64,000 nucleotides of DNA, taken from assembly GCF_020982545.1 (NCBI RefSeq), contig NZ_JAJKLK010000021.1, positions 62,001 to 126,000 of the forward strand. The letters run 5' to 3'. The position numbers were made by a program, and so were the translations under genes. Below the pieces are notes generated by a model. That model had not been told where the DNA came from. It saw nothing but the letters and a program-made list of their open reading frames with translations, and ran no database searches. This DNA is from Streptomyces sp. MNU76 (GTDB lineage Bacteria; Actinomycetota; Actinomycetes; Streptomycetales; Streptomycetaceae). The stretch's first letter is position 1. Every line of letters begins with the position of its first letter. This document shows positions 62,137 through 64,000 of the stretch, piece after piece.

Positions 62137-63899
62137 CACCGTACGACCTCCACGTCCGTGCGCCCCGCGCCACCCGTGTCCTCCCCGCCGCGCGCCCCCT
62201 CCGGCTCTCCCGCGTCCCGTGCCACCAAGTTCCGGTAACCCGGTTCGGCGGCGAGGAGTTCGTGGTGGGTGCCGGTGGCCGAGACCTTGCCGTCGACCAG
62301 GTGGAGGACGGTGTCGGCGTGGGCGAGGACGAGGGGCGACGTGGTGGTGACGACAGTCGTACGGCCCGCGCGGGCGGCCCGCAGCCGTCCGGCCACCCGG
62401 GCCTCGGTGTGCGCGTCCAGCGCCGAGGTCGGCTCGACGGCGAGCAGCACCTCGGGGTCGACCACCAGCGCCCGCGCCAGCCGTACCCGCTGCCGCTGAC
62501 CGCCGGAGAGATTGCGGCCCTGGGCGTCGATCGCCGAGTCGAGGCCGTCCGCGAGGCCCTGCACGATGTCCTCGGCCACCGCCGTTCGCAGCGCCCGCCC
62601 GGCCGTCTCGTCGTCGACGTCCCCGTGCCCGCCGAGCAGATCGCGCAGCCGGCCCGCGAACAGGTCGGCCTCGTGGTCGGCGACCAGGATCCGTGTCCGG
62701 ACCTGCGCCAACGGGATCGCGTCCAGCGGGATGCCGCCCCAGGTCACCGCGGTCGGCGCGTACCGTCCGAGCCGGTCCACCACGGCCGCCGCGTCGGCCG
62801 GCCGGTCGGCGGCCAGCGCGACCAGCCGGCCGGGCGGCACCCGCACCCCCGACGTGGGGTCGTGCAGCGTCGACGGCTCGGCGGGGGCGTCCGTCGTGCC
62901 GCGGTCCGGCAGCGGCTCCAGGTTCAGGAACCGGATGACGCGCCGCGCGGCAACCACCCCGCGGCTGACCTCGTAACCCCAGTCGACGAAGTACGACACG
63001 GGCCGCACCAGCACGGTGACGTACCCGTACACCGACACCAACTCGCCCACGGTGATGGCCCCCTGCGCGGCGAGCCGGGCCGCCAGCCAGGTCACCACCG
63101 CGAGGAACAGCGTCGGCAGCCCCACCCCGAGCGCCTGCATCCAGCTGGTCACCGCTCCCACCCGGTACCCCTGCGCCCGCAGCCGCTGCGAGTCCCGGTG
63201 GAACGCGTCGGCGACGAGCCCCTTGCCGCCCAGCCCGTTGAGGACCCGTAGCCCGCCCGCGAGGTCGGCGATCCGCGCGGTCAGCACGCCCCGCCGCTCG
63301 CGGTACTCGGTCTCCGTGCCCTGCAGCCGCCGCATCATCGGCCCCACGATCACCGCGATCAGCGGCATCCCGAGCAGCACGACCGCCGCGATGGGCAGGG
63401 AGACCGTCACGAGCAGTCCGGCGACCACCAGGTAGGCGGCGAGCGCGCCGACCCCCGGCCCGATGACCGTCAGGGACCCGGCGATCGTCTGGACGTCCCC
63501 CACGCCGATCGTGACGACCTCCCCGGCGCCGGCGCGGCCGGGCAGCGCCGCTCCCAGCCGGACGGCGTGCGCCATCACCACCTTCACCGTGCGGAAGTTG
63601 GCGTCCATCCGGACCCGGGTCATCGTGCGGTGGCGCATGACGCTCAGCCAGGCGTTGAAGGCGCCGACACCGAAGAGGGCGGCGGTCCAGCCGACCAGGG
63701 CCCGGTGGTCGCCGGGTTCCAGTCCCTCGTCGATCGCGCGGGAGAGCAGGTACGGGGTGGCCGCCAGCAGGACCATCCAGACGCACGAGATGAGGGAGCC
63801 GAGGGCGGAACGGCCGGCCTGCTGCTTGACCAGCCACCACAGGTAGCGGGCGCCACCCCGGTGGTCGGGGATGCCGGGGTCCTCGTACGCGTTGATCAT
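62136..63899 (-). CDS. ABC exporter half-transporter A (degenerate ATP site, canonical signature)
   Basis: The 587-aa protein starts at the ATG ending at 63899. Its membrane domain begins ALGSLISCVWMVLLAATPYLLSRAI. In the ATPase domain the Walker A glycine-lysine loop is gone (LVALAADRPADAAAVV), Walker B has Val for Asp (VLLAVEPTSALD), and the switch histidine is replaced (TTTSPLVLAHA), but NLSGGQRQRVRLARAL is intact. It therefore contributes its signature to the partner ATP site. The two genes are translationally coupled. Confidence 0.93.
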   Translation of the reverse strand: MINAYEDPGIPDHRGGARYLWWLVKQQAGRSALGSLISCVWMVLLAATPYLLSRAIDEGLEPGDHRALVGWTAALFGVGAFNAWLSVMRHRTMTRVRMDANFRTVKVVMAHAVRLGAALPGRAGAGEVVTIGVGDVQTIAGSLTVIGPGVGALAAYLVVAGLLVTVSLPIAAVVLLGMPLIAVIVGPMMRRLQGTETEYRERRGVLTARIADLAGGLRVLNGLGGKGLVADAFHRDSQRLRAQGYRVGAVTSWMQALGVGLPTLFLAVVTWLAARLAAQGAITVGELVSVYGYVTVLVRPVSYFVDWGYEVSRGVVAARRVIRFLNLEPLPDRGTTDAPAEPSTLHDPTSGVRVPPGRLVALAADRPADAAAVVDRLGRYAPTAVTWGGIPLDAIPLAQVRTRILVADHEADLFAGRLRDLLGGHGDVDDETAGRALRTAVAEDIVQGLADGLDSAIDAQGRNLSGGQRQRVRLARALVVDPEVLLAVEPTSALDAHTEARVAGRLRAARAGRTTVVTTTSPLVLAHADTVLHLVDGKVSATGTHHELLAAEPGYRNLVARDAGEPEGARGGEDTGGAGRTDVEVVR

Positions 63900-63979
63900 C
63901 GGCCCCCGGTTTCTGTGTGTTTGAGTGGGTGAATGGGTGGATGGGTGTGTGTTCGGGTGCGGGTTCGGTGGGGCTTCTC

Positions 63980-64000
63980 GCTCAGTTCCCCGCGCCCCTT
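63980..64000. repeat. Core intergenic repeat copy at the window edge
   Basis: CTCAGTTCCCCGCGCCCCTT matches the core of the window-wide repeat with one altered base, truncated by the window end. Between 63900 and 63979 a GGGTG(A/G)-type simple repeat tract is seen. Confidence 0.55.

Overview
The base composition, GTG/TTG starts, short leaders and every recognisable protein point to a high-GC actinomycete, almost certainly Streptomyces. From memory, the gene order (thiolase, meaB, icmA, pyk-ackA-pta-pfkA, dctA with its two-component system, helR, glgB-mak-treS-glgE, glgP, M4 metalloproteases) follows the core chromosome of S. coelicolor around SCO5399-SCO5451. I see no rRNA, tRNA, prophage, transposase, CRISPR array or biosynthetic cluster.

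Layout. 1-5.1 kb: end of an acetyl-CoA acetyltransferase, meaB, and a secreted PepSY protein divergent from a two-component system. 5.2-8.7 kb: a MarR regulator, three tandem AIM24 genes, a DUF3817 membrane protein and a thiamine-binding protein. 8.8-14.8 kb: an SRPBCC-DUF4166-TetR operon behind two palindromes, a MarR-DUF3817 pair, icmA behind a 24-bp palindrome, and another TetR. 14.9-19.5 kb: a thioredoxin-TPR protein and a DUF6230-DUF6114-acidic exoprotein trio. 19.5-25.9 kb: central carbon genes pyk, ackA-pta and pfkA. 25.9-30.6 kb: an XRE regulator, a PPOX oxidoreductase, a gene remnant and a sugar ABC importer. 30.7-36.1 kb: a CitA/CitB-type two-component system, dctA, and MerR-thioredoxin. 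36.2-40 kb: helR and an atypical P450. 40.3-53.3 kb: the GlgE alpha-glucan pathway with a subtilase and glycogen phosphorylase. 53.5-64 kb: an AAA ATPase, DUF1990, two M4 metalloproteases and a heterodimeric ABC exporter.

How the genes work together. TreS interconverts trehalose and maltose, Mak phosphorylates maltose, GlgE extends glucan from maltose-1-phosphate, GlgB branches it and GlgP releases glucose-1-phosphate. pfkA, pyk, pta and ackA carry glycolytic flux through acetyl-CoA overflow. The thiolase, IcmA and MeaB belong to acyl-CoA metabolism. The CitA/CitB-type system most likely controls the adjacent DctA C4-dicarboxylate importer.

Unexplained structure is concentrated in non-coding DNA. 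(1) At 33223-33572, between the divergent sensor kinase and dctA, at least 14 consecutive short stem-loops occur about every 22 bp, and their arms change sequence in a compensatory way. (2) At 35151-35256 two 15-bp hairpins share a CTCCCCC(T)GTA loop but have different arms. (3) At 25715-25883 a 169-bp inverted repeat overlaps the pfkA stop; as +strand RNA it folds into one hairpin in which 15 of 20 non-Watson-Crick positions are G.U. (4) GlgB carries a Lys/Ala-rich N-terminal extension of about 310 residues containing a perfect 123-bp tandem duplication. Several genes (tetR at 10.4 kb, icmA, the PPOX gene, both sugar permeases, glgE) also show apparent one- or two-base losses, mostly in G/C runs near gene ends. 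These are either sequencing errors or real frameshifts and must be settled before those termini are trusted.
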